64,000 nt of DNA from Oceanispirochaeta sp. M1 (lineage in GTDB: Bacteria; Spirochaetota; Spirochaetia; DSM-2461): positions 62,001 to 126,000 of the forward strand of contig NZ_QQPQ01000003.1 in NCBI RefSeq assembly GCF_003346715.1, read 5' to 3'. Every line of letters begins with the position of its first letter. Position 1 is the first letter of the stretch. Both the position numbers and the translations under genes were made by a program. Below are positions 8,000-17,127 of the stretch, one piece after another. The notes under the pieces are model-generated. The model was not told the DNA's origin and did no database searches. It was given only the letters and a program-made list of their open reading frames with translations.

Positions 8000-9156
8000 T
8001 CTTCTGATCCTTCTGTTTTAAGTTCCATGCCTTCAAAGGGCTTCTGGATTCTGGTGGTTATAATCTGAATCCCTTCGGGGAGTGTGGGATTTAAAATCAT
8101 TTGATCTCCCTGGGTTGTCAAAACACTGACCGGGTATTTTTTCAGTTTCCCCTCTTCAAAAACATTTATAGTATTATCAGAGTTCAGCAGTGCTCTGGGA
8201 AGACTGAGTGTTTTATCAACAGTCGTACCGGATATTTCCACTTCGGCATAATTCCCGGGAAGAAACAAAGGATTCAGTTCAGGGTTTTCAAAGGCTATAT
8301 GCAGGTCTATGGTCTGTGAGTTCCGGTCCATGACAGCATCCTGACGCTCCACTCGTCCTACAATAAACCCATTCTCAACACCCGCAGGTGATATGATAAC
8401 TTCCCTATTCAGAGTTTCCAGTAAAATCAGCTCTTCCCTGGTTAAAGGGATGGCAATTTCCAGATGCTGAGTATCGGTCAGGGTAAGAAGGGGGTGTCCT
8501 GGAGATATATAACTGAATTTCTCAATACCGTCACCAGAGATATGGCCGGTAAAGGGGGCATAGATGCTGTAGTCATCCAGCACGTCCTCCAGCTCCCTGA
8601 CATGATAAAAGGATGCCAGAACTCCATAGGTACTCAATAAGAGTTTTTCTCTTTCAGACTTCAACTCTGGAAGATCTGGAACCAGTTCCGTTGTTGTATT
8701 TAAATTCTTCAGATAACCATTCCAACTATTATATAGATTACCCCCTTCCGACTTGAATGCAGAGACAAGCTGGGCTGTTGAACTTATCAGTTCTGATTTT
8801 GCAAGAGCCAGGTTATTGGTAATCAGTTCATCATCAAGGTGAATCAGCAGAGTCCCTTCTTCAACGGCTATACCGCTTTTCAGGTCTTCATAGCTGTACA
8901 TAACCTGACCGCCTGCATTGCTTGAAACCTGCAGTGAGTGGGCAGCCTCAATAAAGCCCTGGCTCTTTACATTTAATGTATACGGCCTGTACTCGAGATT
9001 CACAGTTTCCACCAGTCTGACATTCTTATCTTCTTCCGGTGTTTCAACTTCGGCTGAAAATCCGATCAGATAGGCTGTTACACCCCCTGATAAGAGCAGG
9101 ACTGCTGCAATCATGATAATAGAGCGCTTATTCTTTTTAAAAAAATCCTTAATCAT
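7996..9156 (-). CDS. Membrane-fusion (HlyD/MFP) adaptor of the RND pump
   Basis: A 386-residue periplasmic adaptor anchored by an N-terminal hydrophobic segment (SIIMIAAVLLLSGGVTAYLIG, about residues 13-33). It shows the lipoyl/hairpin/beta-barrel order of the family: AGGQVMYSYEDLKSGI and the matching IYAPFTGHISGDGI halves of the lipoyl domain flank a coiled hairpin region (about 105-190). ATG 9156 is chosen because AGGAGA lies 6 bases upstream and the membrane anchor follows directly; an upstream in-frame ATG at 9303 would add 49 charged residues and has no good ribosome site. It links the RND protein to an outer-membrane channel. Overlaps the pump gene by 4 bases. Confidence 0.9.
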   Translation of the reverse strand: MIKDFFKKNKRSIIMIAAVLLLSGGVTAYLIGFSAEVETPEEDKNVRLVETVNLEYRPYTLNVKSQGFIEAAHSLQVSSNAGGQVMYSYEDLKSGIAVEEGTLLIHLDDELITNNLALAKSELISSTAQLVSAFKSEGGNLYNSWNGYLKNLNTTTELVPDLPELKSEREKLLLSTYGVLASFYHVRELEDVLDDYSIYAPFTGHISGDGIEKFSYISPGHPLLTLTDTQHLEIAIPLTREELILLETLNREVIISPAGVENGFIVGRVERQDAVMDRNSQTIDLHIAFENPELNPLFLPGNYAEVEISGTTVDKTLSLPRALLNSDNTINVFEEGKLKKYPVSVLTTQGDQMILNPTLPEGIQIITTRIQKPFEGMELKTEGSEE

Positions 9157-9510
9157 TTCAATTCTCCTGGTGATATATAAGCAAAAGCCGTACCAATAGA
9201 CTTTTCCCGTTAATTTTTGCTGTTCTTCGGGCAGGGAGTGGTGTTCTTCACCTACCATGGGCTGATACTGCCTTTTTTTTACTTTTCTTTTATTGTAAAA
9301 CACAATTCAGGGATCAGATTGTTACTGCTTCAGTACTAATTTACATAAAAAAAGGGAGTCCCTTTTTTATTAGTATACGACTGTTACATAGAAATGCACG
9401 AAAGACAATATGTAGAAATAATATAATGCGACACGACTTATTATCAAAAAACAAATGGATTTTAATTGCGACATGGTTTACTATTACTTTTAAAAATTTT
9501 TGGAGGCTTT
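9157..9510. other. 354-bp divergent intergenic region
   Basis: This region separates the pump operon (minus) from lipoprotein 1 (plus). It holds an AT-rich hairpin at 9347-9368 and a TATAAT at 9422-9427 that could be a -10 box for the lipoprotein gene, although no good -35 was seen. I see no RNA gene or credible additional ORF. Confidence 0.5.
9347..9368. terminator. Bidirectional A/T-flanked hairpin
   Basis: Seven A, GGG, loop AGT, CCC, six T form a symmetric hairpin that reads as an intrinsic terminator on both strands. It lies between two divergent genes, where it would insulate their promoters. The stem has only three G-C pairs. Confidence 0.45.
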
Positions 9511-9897
9511 ATGAAGAAATCTTTATTGTTATTATTAGTTATTTCACTTGGATTGCTTAGCATGTCCTGTGATGAAACAGCGTCGGCAGATCCAGTAAAT
9601 CCAGCAGTTAGGTTTTATATTGATCCAACTCTGGGTACTACCTATGGTGCATTGGGTACATATAGTATCGACACTGAACAATTTACTACTGAGAGTTCTT
9701 GGGTAAGCGCCGACGGTGGTAATTACACTTCATATACATCAGTCAGTGCTGGTTCATATACAGTTCTAAAGGATACTGACTCAGATCACAGTAGAGCTAC
9801 TGTTTGGACAACTTATTCATATAATTTTGAAAATGATAAGAAATATACAATAAGCTTTACTGCAGCTGGCAGTTTTGTATTGGCAATAGATAACTAA
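9511..9897 (+). CDS. Small lipoprotein 1, paralogue of the next gene
   Basis: A 128-residue exported lipoprotein of unknown function. It has a Lys-rich start, a Leu-rich signal core and a lipobox ending LLSMSC, with Cys near residue 20. ATG 9511 is chosen because TGGAGG lies just upstream and the signal peptide starts there; a longer frame from TTG 9466 lacks support. The mature part has aromatic, Ser/Thr-rich beta-like sequence with YGALGT, FTT, SYTS and DSDHS motifs. The same motifs recur in the same order in the next gene, so the two are tandem paralogues. No enzyme motif is visible; a surface or periplasmic role is inferred only from the lipobox. Confidence 0.8.
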   Translation: MKKSLLLLLVISLGLLSMSCDETASADPVNPAVRFYIDPTLGTTYGALGTYSIDTEQFTTESSWVSADGGNYTSYTSVSAGSYTVLKDTDSDHSRATVWTTYSYNFENDKKYTISFTAAGSFVLAIDN

Positions 9898-9917
9898 ATT
9901 ATATTATTCTTAATATT

Positions 9918-9952
9918 AAAGGCTGTTAACTATTGTGACGCAGCCTTTTTTC
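9918..9952 (+). terminator. Intrinsic terminator of lipoprotein 1
   Basis: AAGGCTG (9919-9925) pairs with CAGCCTT (9941-9947) and runs into a T-tract, 21 bases after the stop codon. It separates the two paralogous genes into independent transcripts. Confidence 0.8.
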
Positions 9953-10187
9953 TAGCAAATCTTTAAATCACTGCATTACTTCATTGAAAAGTAAGCTTAT
10001 GTTCTAGTCAAATTCTACATTTCTATATCAATTTCTGAATGTCCAATCAAATCTAATGATGAAAAATACTCCAATTGCACAAAAATATGAAAAACACATA
10101 CCATTATCTATAACTAATTCCAATAGAAATTTGAATGATTATTGATGGATTGTTTAATGTTTAAGTATAAATCTATTGGGGGATTCT

Positions 10188-10553
10188 ATGAAAAAAATAA
10201 TTTATATTTTGTTAACCATCAGTGTCCTTACCTTTTCAATGTCTTGTGACAAACTTCTTGTAGAGGATCCTGAGGTTCGGGGTTACCTGGACCCCTACTG
10301 GAGCTCTGTGTATGGAGCTCTTGGTACTGTTGATGCTGGAGGATTCACAACAGTTACAGACTGGATGTTTATTCCTTCTGGAGGGTTTAGTTCATATACC
10401 AGTAGTGACCCTGGAACCTATTACGTAATTTATGACAGTGATACAGACCATTCATCTGCCAGATACTACACAACACCTGTTACAGTAGAATCAAATAAGT
10501 CTTATACTTTTTATATTGATAGCAGTGGTTATATGTCCTTTAGTGAAGATTGA
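10188..10553 (+). CDS. Small lipoprotein 2, paralogue of the previous gene
   Basis: A 121-residue lipoprotein with signal core IIYILLTISVLTF and lipobox FSMSC. The start ATG 10188 follows GGGGGA at about 10178-10183. It shares YGALGT, FTT, a TDW/SSW position, SSYTS and a DSDTDHSSAR stretch with lipoprotein 1, so the pair arose by duplication; the linker differs and each has its own upstream region. Function is unknown. No partner genes nearby suggest a pathway, and the trp operon on its right is on the opposite strand. Confidence 0.8.
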   Translation: MKKIIYILLTISVLTFSMSCDKLLVEDPEVRGYLDPYWSSVYGALGTVDAGGFTTVTDWMFIPSGGFSSYTSSDPGTYYVIYDSDTDHSSARYYTTPVTVESNKSYTFYIDSSGYMSFSED

Positions 10554-10588
10554 TCACTTTGAGTCAAGCAGTCAAATTTGATATTGCA

Positions 10589-11332
10589 TTATTCTAATAA
10601 CTTTTCAATAATGCTTTTTGCCGCATCTTTAGGAGGCATGTTGTTCTTTTTTGCCTCTGTAACAGCACTCACAATCGCCGATCCCACAACTACCGCATCA
10701 CAGTGAGGCGCCAGCAGCCTGACCTGTTCCGGACTTTTAATACCGAATCCTGCCATTACCTTCGACTTCAGTAGTTTCAGACTATCCAGCAAACCAAGAT
10801 TGGTTTCATCAATATTTGTATAACTGCCTGTAATTCCGCTTCTCAGGGCAGTATAGATCCATTCTGGTTCAAGATCTGTCAGTTCCTTCAGTCTTGATGC
10901 AGAAACCGCAGGAGTGATGACCGGAACAACACAGATCCCTTCTTTGTTTCCCAGAGCATAGAGACCTTCATCTCGTCCATAGACAAGATCGGGGATGATA
11001 AGACCGGCAGCACCTGCAGCTTTGGCCTGTTTTACCATGGATTCCATCCCTCTGGCAAAGAGTATATTTCCATAGCTCATCAGAAAGACCGGGATATCCA
11101 GTTCCGTTGTGAGGGTCTTCAACAAGTTCATGGCTCCATCAACGGTGCAGCCTTTTTCAAGTGACAGTCGGCAGGCATTTTCAATAACAGGCCCGTCCGC
11201 CGAAGGGTCGGAAAAGGGGATCTGCATTTCCAGGTAGGATGCTCCGCCTTCTGCCAGACCTCTGGCGGTTTCCAGAGACCCTTCCATATCAGGATAACCG
11301 GCAATAAAGTGAGATACAATTTTAGTCGACAT
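10589..11332 (-). CDS. trpA: Tryptophan synthase alpha subunit
   Basis: A 247-residue TIM-barrel enzyme that cleaves indole-3-glycerol phosphate to indole and glyceraldehyde 3-phosphate, passing indole to TrpB. Recognised by LEMQIPFSDPSADGP (catalytic Glu and Asp), PDLVYGRDEG and GFGIKSPEQV near the phosphate site, and VVVGSAIV. ATG 11332 is preceded by AGGAGG and gives a normal length; a longer in-frame start at 11419 would overlap most of the end of trpB. The gene overlaps trpB by 11 bases and is the last gene of the operon. No clear terminator was seen after it. Confidence 0.95.
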   Translation of the reverse strand: MSTKIVSHFIAGYPDMEGSLETARGLAEGGASYLEMQIPFSDPSADGPVIENACRLSLEKGCTVDGAMNLLKTLTTELDIPVFLMSYGNILFARGMESMVKQAKAAGAAGLIIPDLVYGRDEGLYALGNKEGICVVPVITPAVSASRLKELTDLEPEWIYTALRSGITGSYTNIDETNLGLLDSLKLLKSKVMAGFGIKSPEQVRLLAPHCDAVVVGSAIVSAVTEAKKNNMPPKDAAKSIIEKLLE

Positions 11333-12542
11333 ACTTCCTCCTGCTCTCCTTTTCAAGGAAATTTCTCCAGTTCTCACCATCCAGTGCAGCCGCTGATATA
11401 AAGATATCTTTGTCACCACGGCCGGACATATTGATTATCAGGTTCTGATCACAGGACATCTCCTTTGCTATTTTCATGGCAGCCGCACCGGCATGGGCAG
11501 ATTCCATGGCAAAGATTATCCCTTCATTTTTTGCAAAAAACTGCAGTGCCTCCAGGGCTTCATCATCTCCGGCTTCTGTAAACTCAATTCGTCCCGATTC
11601 TCCCAGAGCTGCCAGCTGAGGGCCTATGCCCGGGTAGTCCAGACCGGCTGAGATGGAGTGAGTATCCAGTACCTGTCCGTCATCATCATGAAGGAAAAGG
11701 CTTTTATAACCCTGAATAATTCCGGGGCGTCCAGTATCGGCCATGCGGACAGCATTATTGCCCACACCCTTTCCTCTGCCTCCGGCTTCTACACCGATCA
11801 TACGGATCTTTTTATTATCCAGGAAGGGTGACAGAAAACCTATGGCATTGGAACCGCCGCCCACACAGGCAATCATTGTATCTATTCTGAAATCAGCCTG
11901 TTCTTTGATCTCTTTTCCAATAACAGACTGGAACTCTCTGACCATATCAGGGTAGGGGGAGGGACCCAGTGCAGAACCCAGAAGATAATGGGTATCAACG
12001 CTATTAGCCGTCCAGTCCCTGAACGCTTCATTCACTGCATCCTTAAGGGTTCTGGAACCCGAGCAAACCGGTCTCACTTCAGCGCCGTACATCTCCATCC
12101 AGTACACGTTGGGATGCTGTCTGCGGATATCCACTTCTCCCATATATATCACACAGGGGAGTCCCAGCCGGGCACAGGCTGCAGCAGTGGCAACACCATG
12201 CTGCCCGGCTCCTGTTTCGGCAATAATTCTCTTCTTACCCATTCTTTTGGCAAGTAGTGCCTGACCGGCTGCATTGTTGATCTTATGGGCACCTGTATTG
12301 GCGAGTCCTTCCATCTTTATGTAGATCTGGGCTCCACCGAGAGCCTTTGATGCATTTTTTGCCGGCAGAAGGGGGGTGGGACGACCAATAAAGTCCTTAC
12401 AGAATGCTTCAAATTCTTTTATAAACTCAGGATCATCCAGAGCTTCCTGAAAGGCTTTTTCCAGTTCTGCAAGGGGGGGCTGCAGAACTTCTGGGACATA
12501 ACGTCCCCCATAGGGACCAAAAAAATCATTATATCGCGGCAT
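11322..12542 (-). CDS. trpB: Tryptophan synthase beta subunit
   Basis: A 406-residue PLP enzyme that condenses indole with serine to make tryptophan. The PLP lysine is in GAHKINNA (about residue 90), the glycine-rich phosphate loop is CVGGGSNAIG, and the family end motif GRGDKD is present. ATG 12542 is preferred over TTG 12551 because the GGAG ribosome site would lie only one or two bases from the TTG. It overlaps trpCF by 14 bases upstream and trpA by 11 bases downstream, which suggests tight translational coupling. Confidence 0.96.
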   Translation of the reverse strand: MPRYNDFFGPYGGRYVPEVLQPPLAELEKAFQEALDDPEFIKEFEAFCKDFIGRPTPLLPAKNASKALGGAQIYIKMEGLANTGAHKINNAAGQALLAKRMGKKRIIAETGAGQHGVATAAACARLGLPCVIYMGEVDIRRQHPNVYWMEMYGAEVRPVCSGSRTLKDAVNEAFRDWTANSVDTHYLLGSALGPSPYPDMVREFQSVIGKEIKEQADFRIDTMIACVGGGSNAIGFLSPFLDNKKIRMIGVEAGGRGKGVGNNAVRMADTGRPGIIQGYKSLFLHDDDGQVLDTHSISAGLDYPGIGPQLAALGESGRIEFTEAGDDEALEALQFFAKNEGIIFAMESAHAGAAAMKIAKEMSCDQNLIINMSGRGDKDIFISAAALDGENWRNFLEKESRRKYVD

Positions 12543-13959
12543 AGGATTCAATCTCCTTGAAAAATGCTTTTACTTTTACAGGGTCTTTCTTTCCTGGAGA
12601 GGCTTCAAGACCGCTGGATAAATCTACAAGATCCGGTTCAAAATCTTCAAGAACCTTTCTGATATTCCGGGGATTAAGTCCACCGGCCAGCCAGAGTTCT
12701 CCCTTCTCCTTAGCCTTCTGAACCAGCTCAGGTGAAATCTGTTTTCCAGTACCACCGGCCTGATGTGCGGAAAAAGCATCTATAAGAGAGGGCCTGGGAT
12801 AATACTCTGTCATCTTATCCAGATCATCCTCACATCGAATTCTGAGAGCCTTGTATCCCTCAATCACTGCAACGGTTTCTGATGATTCTTTTCCATGATA
12901 CTGAATCAGATCCAGGTATCCATCTTTTACCAGAGATGTAATCTCTCCAGGCAGATTTTCATTCTCAGCCAGCACAACAACACCCACTTTAAGTGCCTCT
13001 GATTCCGGCAGTGATCTGATGAAGTCAGGAGTCGTCTGCCTGGGAGAGTCTGCCAGGATAAACCCGCAGAGATCTGCTCCAAGTGTAACAGCCTGCTCGA
13101 AATCTTCTCTATTTGTGAGTCCGCAGATTTTTACAAGTGGTTTCTCGGCTCTCCATCGACTGCACAGTTTTGTCCAGGGATCTTTTGACACAGTTGTACT
13201 CTCATGAGTCAAAATATTCTTGAGCTCTGAAATGAGTCCGGGATTTTTGACAACCCCTTCTCCCACCAGCAGGCCGGAGAATCCTGCATTCAAGGCAAAT
13301 GCCCCGTCTTCTTTTTTAAGTATTCCTGATTCATAGACAACACGGCAATCCCAGTCTATGAGACTGCGAATCTTCAGGGGCTGCAGAGGATAGATCCTGA
13401 AGTTCTTAAGATTCCTGCAATTGATCCCTACAAGTCCGGGTTTGAAATCTTTCGTTTTTATCACATCATCCATTGAATGAAGTTCAACCAGAGCGGCCAT
13501 TCCAAGTTCCTCACAGCGCATATGCATGGCTATAAGAAGATCCTGCTCCAGGAGTGATGCAATCAGCAGACAGGCATCGGCCCCGGCTCTGTAGGATATA
13601 TTAATATCTTTAACAGACAGGAGAAAATCCTTTCTGAGAACAGCCAGATCGGGACAGGCTGCCTTTACTTCCATCAGATCATTCAGTGATCCGGAAAAGT
13701 AATCGGGTTCTGTCAGCACACTGACATGGGCAGCTCCGTTTTTCTGATACATCTGAGCCTGAACTGACGCAGAGGGTATTTCATCAATCTTCCCTTTTGA
13801 GGGACTGCTGCGCTTTACTTCACAGATCAGCATTTTATCCTGTGTAAAAGAACTGAGGGGATGCAGTCTTTTTTCAGGAATAACAAATCCCTCTTCATGA
13901 CCCAGGGATGCAATTCTCAGCTCACGTTTATCGGCAATTTCTCTGCGGATATCCTTCAT
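12529..13959 (-). CDS. trpCF: Bifunctional indole-3-glycerol phosphate synthase / phosphoribosylanthranilate isomerase
   Basis: A 476-residue fusion catalysing two consecutive steps of tryptophan synthesis. Residues about 1-255 are TrpC, shown by ICEVKRSSPSKG, LRKDFLLS and LVGINCRNLKNF. Residues about 268-476 are TrpF, shown by LVKICGLTNREDF, AGGTGKQ, LAGGLNPRN and VDLSSGLE. The TrpC-TrpF order matches the enteric fusion. Its ATG overlaps the trpGD stop (ATGA at 13956-13959). Confidence 0.95.
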   Translation of the reverse strand: MKDIRREIADKRELRIASLGHEEGFVIPEKRLHPLSSFTQDKMLICEVKRSSPSKGKIDEIPSASVQAQMYQKNGAAHVSVLTEPDYFSGSLNDLMEVKAACPDLAVLRKDFLLSVKDINISYRAGADACLLIASLLEQDLLIAMHMRCEELGMAALVELHSMDDVIKTKDFKPGLVGINCRNLKNFRIYPLQPLKIRSLIDWDCRVVYESGILKKEDGAFALNAGFSGLLVGEGVVKNPGLISELKNILTHESTTVSKDPWTKLCSRWRAEKPLVKICGLTNREDFEQAVTLGADLCGFILADSPRQTTPDFIRSLPESEALKVGVVVLAENENLPGEITSLVKDGYLDLIQYHGKESSETVAVIEGYKALRIRCEDDLDKMTEYYPRPSLIDAFSAHQAGGTGKQISPELVQKAKEKGELWLAGGLNPRNIRKVLEDFEPDLVDLSSGLEASPGKKDPVKVKAFFKEIESYAAI

Positions 13960-15557
13960 TTCTGAATATCCTTGTTGATTTGTCTTAATTTTTGAACAAG
14001 TCTGAGAACCTTGCCTTCCTCCAGGCTAGTTTTTGCCATGGCATAACCATCTTCTATGGAATCTGCCTTTCCGTAGACAAAGGCTGCCGCACCGGCATTA
14101 AGGCAGCAGGCTTCAATACAGGCCTGATTTCCCTGTCCCTTAAGGATGGATACTGCCATTCTTGCATTATCTTCGGCGCTGCCGCCGTTCAGGTCATCCG
14201 TTTTAAAGCCTTTGATTCCCATTGATGCCGGATCAAATACTGTATCAGTTTCAATTCCATCCTGATTGATGAAAAAGATTCTTGTGGGTGCTGCTGGTGA
14301 TATTTCATCAAGTCCATCCTGACTGTGAACTGTCATGACTCTCTGTACACCCAGCAATCTGGCGGCTCTGGCCATAACAGGACAGAGTTCGGAATCATAG
14401 ACTCCCATAAGCTGGCATTCTGCTTCAGCCGGATTTGAGAGGGGACCGACCAGATTCATAATTGTTTTTATTCCCAGTTCTTTTCTGACAGGTGCTGCAT
14501 GGCGCATGGCTCCATGAAAAAGAGGAGCATAGAGGAATGAGAATCCGGTTTTACTGATCATCTCTGCAGCCTGATCAGGAGCAGTTTCAACAGGTATTTT
14601 AAGGCTTCGGTAAAAATCGGCACTACCGCTTTTAGAACTGACTGCTCTGTTTCCATGTTTGGCAACAGGAATTCCCATAGCAGCAGTTATGAGGGCTGAA
14701 AATGAGGATATGTTGAAGGTCCCTCTTCCGTCGCCGCCTGTACCGCAGGTATCTATTGTTTTTCCGGGAACTTTTACAGATTTCTTTTTCTTCTGCAGTA
14801 TCCTGGCACATCCGGCAACTTCATGGGCCTTGATTCCTTTTGCGTTCAGGGCTGTAAGAATGGCTGCAATGAATGATTCTGAGAGACTGCCTTCGGTGAG
14901 TTCATCCATAAAATTTTCGGCTTCTTTTTCATCCAGATCCTGTCCGGCCAGAAGTTTCTTGAGAAGCCCCGGTTTATTCAGAGGTTCTCTCTTATATTTC
15001 AGAAAGTTTTTAAGAAGGGTTCTACCGTCTTCACTTCCGATGGATTCAGGATGAAACTGTACACCCTCAAGAACAAAGGATTTATGTCTGACAGCCATAA
15101 TTTCACCGTCCGAGGAAGAGGATGTTACCTCAAGACATTCGGGTAGACTGGATTCTTCCGCAGCCAGAGAGTGGTATCGGGTAAATCGGGCGGGGGAGGC
15201 CATATTACGGAAAATACCTTTTCCGTCATGTTCCATCTCCTCTACTTTTCCATGAACTATGCGGGCAGCAGAAACAATATTACCCCCCAGAGCCTGGACA
15301 ATGGCCTGGTGTCCGAGACAGATTCCCAGGATCGGTACTTTCCCTGCAAAATGATTTACTACATCCAGAGATATCCCTGCATCCTCCGGCCGCCCGGGAC
15401 CCGGGGAAATAATAATTTTTCCAGGGTTCATATTGGCAAGCTCGGAAAGGCTGATCTTATCATTACGGAATACCTGAACATCCTCTTCGGTAATCTCCTT
15501 CAGATACTGATATATATTGAAAGTAAATGAATCGTAGTTATCTATAAGGGCAATCAT
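13956..15557 (-). CDS. trpGD: Anthranilate synthase glutaminase / anthranilate phosphoribosyltransferase fusion
   Basis: A 533-residue fusion. Residues about 1-190 are the class I glutamine amidotransferase TrpG: oxyanion segment SPGPGRPEDAG, nucleophile Cys80 in GICLGHQ, and His169/Glu171 in QFHPES. Residues about 195-533 are TrpD: TCGTGGDGRGTFNISS and KHGNRAVSSKSGSAD. TrpG supplies ammonia to TrpE; TrpD attaches phosphoribose to anthranilate. Length and domain order equal the enteric TrpGD protein. It overlaps trpE and trpCF by 4 bases each (ATGA). Confidence 0.95.
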   Translation of the reverse strand: MIALIDNYDSFTFNIYQYLKEITEEDVQVFRNDKISLSELANMNPGKIIISPGPGRPEDAGISLDVVNHFAGKVPILGICLGHQAIVQALGGNIVSAARIVHGKVEEMEHDGKGIFRNMASPARFTRYHSLAAEESSLPECLEVTSSSSDGEIMAVRHKSFVLEGVQFHPESIGSEDGRTLLKNFLKYKREPLNKPGLLKKLLAGQDLDEKEAENFMDELTEGSLSESFIAAILTALNAKGIKAHEVAGCARILQKKKKSVKVPGKTIDTCGTGGDGRGTFNISSFSALITAAMGIPVAKHGNRAVSSKSGSADFYRSLKIPVETAPDQAAEMISKTGFSFLYAPLFHGAMRHAAPVRKELGIKTIMNLVGPLSNPAEAECQLMGVYDSELCPVMARAARLLGVQRVMTVHSQDGLDEISPAAPTRIFFINQDGIETDTVFDPASMGIKGFKTDDLNGGSAEDNARMAVSILKGQGNQACIEACCLNAGAAAFVYGKADSIEDGYAMAKTSLEEGKVLRLVQKLRQINKDIQK

Positions 15558-16960
15558 ACTTCTACTCCTGCTGCCAGGGCCATGGCCCTCATCTTTTCTT
15601 TGGTTTCCTCAAGTTCGCGTTCAGCTGTTGAATCATAAACAATTCCGCCACCCGCCTGGAGATAGAGGAATTCACCTTTTTTAAGAGCGGATCTTATGGT
15701 TATACAGCTGTCCATACTGCCATCACATCCGAAGTACCCTACTAAACCTGCGTAAAAACCGCGGTTGATCTTTTCGAGTTTTGATATGGTCTTTATGGCC
15801 TGGATTTTCGGTGCACCCGAAACTGTCCCGGCAGGAAAAGTTGCTCTGATAACATCAGCTGCACTCACATCAGCTCTCAGATGCCCTGTGACCTCCGATA
15901 CAATATGCATGACCTTGGAATAACGCTCAACAATCATCATTTCTGTTATCTCAATACTCCCGGCTTCACAGACACGGCCCAGATCATTTCTGGCAAGATC
16001 TACCAGCATAAGATGTTCGGCTTTCTCTTTCTCATCACTTAAAAGTTCTTTTTCCAGAGCCCTGTCTTCCTTCTCATTCCTGCCCCGTCTTCTGGTTCCG
16101 GCGATGGGACGTATAATGGCTTCCCCATGACCCACCTTCACATGTACTTCGGGAGAGGCTCCCAGAAGTTGATATCCGTCAAAATCAAGATAGAACTGAT
16201 AGGGAGAAGGATTGCTGGATCTGAGGTTTCTATAGGCATCCATGGCACTCTGCTCTGTATGAACGGTGAGTCTTCTGGAGGGGACAGCCTGTAGAAGATT
16301 TCCTTTGATAATTTCTTCTTTGAGGGTGTTAACCATCTTCGTGTAGTCTTTTTCACTTTCAGGGTCCGGGAGGAGTGTCCCTTTGCTGCTGTTGTTCTGT
16401 TCTGTAAGGTAATTAAAGTCAAAGTCAAAGATTTTGGCTTTGACAGCTTCAACAGCTTTTTCCAGATTGACTTCAAAATCCGGGTAGTTTAATCCTATAA
16501 GAGTTATCTCATCGGTATAGTGATCAAATACCAGTACGATATGACCGAATATAAATTCCCCCAGAGGAAGGCCAAGTGCATCTTCCCTGTCTACAAATGA
16601 AATGTCGTCACAGAAGGCAGCGAACTCAAAAGATAGAAAACCAATTCCGCCGGAGGGGACTGGGAATTCTTCTTCCACATCTTCGTGATAAGCGGCAAGT
16701 TTTTGAAGAACATGAAGTATATCTTCATTGTTATGGCTGATTCTGTGTTTGCCTTTAGAAGACTGTCTGTAGACTACATCCTTTTCCTGAATAATTCGAA
16801 AGGCTTCATCAACAAGGAGGATGGAGTAGCGGGAGTGACCGCCTGAGAGGGATGAAGACTCCAAAAGACACCTGGCATTCAGCTTGATTGCCAGAGCACA
16901 GGGAGTGAACTTGTCTCCAGGAACTTTTATACGGTAATAGCGCTTATTTATATCCGTCAT
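15554..16960 (-). CDS. trpE: Anthranilate synthase component I
   Basis: A 468-residue chorismate-utilising enzyme that makes anthranilate with ammonia from TrpG. The N-terminal LLESS motif (residues 32-36) matches the tryptophan feedback-inhibition site, so the enzyme is probably end-product inhibited. The catalytic domain has IAGTRRRG, DLARNDLGRV and FPAGTVSGAPKIQA. ATG 16960 is preceded by AGGA. First gene of trpE-GD-CF-B-A; the promoter is at 17008-17036. Confidence 0.95.
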   Translation of the reverse strand: MTDINKRYYRIKVPGDKFTPCALAIKLNARCLLESSSLSGGHSRYSILLVDEAFRIIQEKDVVYRQSSKGKHRISHNNEDILHVLQKLAAYHEDVEEEFPVPSGGIGFLSFEFAAFCDDISFVDREDALGLPLGEFIFGHIVLVFDHYTDEITLIGLNYPDFEVNLEKAVEAVKAKIFDFDFNYLTEQNNSSKGTLLPDPESEKDYTKMVNTLKEEIIKGNLLQAVPSRRLTVHTEQSAMDAYRNLRSSNPSPYQFYLDFDGYQLLGASPEVHVKVGHGEAIIRPIAGTRRRGRNEKEDRALEKELLSDEKEKAEHLMLVDLARNDLGRVCEAGSIEITEMMIVERYSKVMHIVSEVTGHLRADVSAADVIRATFPAGTVSGAPKIQAIKTISKLEKINRGFYAGLVGYFGCDGSMDSCITIRSALKKGEFLYLQAGGGIVYDSTAERELEETKEKMRAMALAAGVEV

Positions 16961-16969
16961 AATTAATCC

Positions 16970-17015
16970 TATATGTTTCTTTAAGTAGTAACGTTGTTAT
17001 GAGTAGAAACATATA
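16970..17015 (-). promoter_or_regulatory. 11-bp inverted repeat spanning the trpE promoter and leader
   Basis: TATATGTTTCT (16970-16980) and AGAAACATATA (17005-17015) are perfect reverse complements, 24 bases apart. One arm covers the -10 box and the other ends just before the trpE ribosome site. Since transcription should start near 17001, the outer arm is not in the message, so a DNA operator pair is likelier than an RNA hairpin. The centres are 35 bp apart. Confidence 0.5.
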
Positions 17016-17036
17016 AGATTTGAGTGCTTCTGTCAA
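17008..17036 (-). promoter_or_regulatory. trp operon promoter
   Basis: On the minus strand TTGACA (17036-17031), a 17-base spacer and TATGTT (17013-17008) give a strong sigma-70-type promoter for the trp operon. The leader to the trpE ATG is only about 40 bases, too short for a classical trp leader peptide. Confidence 0.7.
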
Positions 17037-17127
17037 TAGAAACACTCTTTGTAATTTATTTATGAACTCCCCATGGGTACTTAAGGAAGGAATAACTCTG
17101 AAAACTAACTATGAGTCCCACAGGGTT

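Noticed and set aside
16961-17007. Classical trp leader peptide attenuator
   Set aside because: The leader from the predicted start is about 40 bases with no Trp-codon ORF and no terminator.
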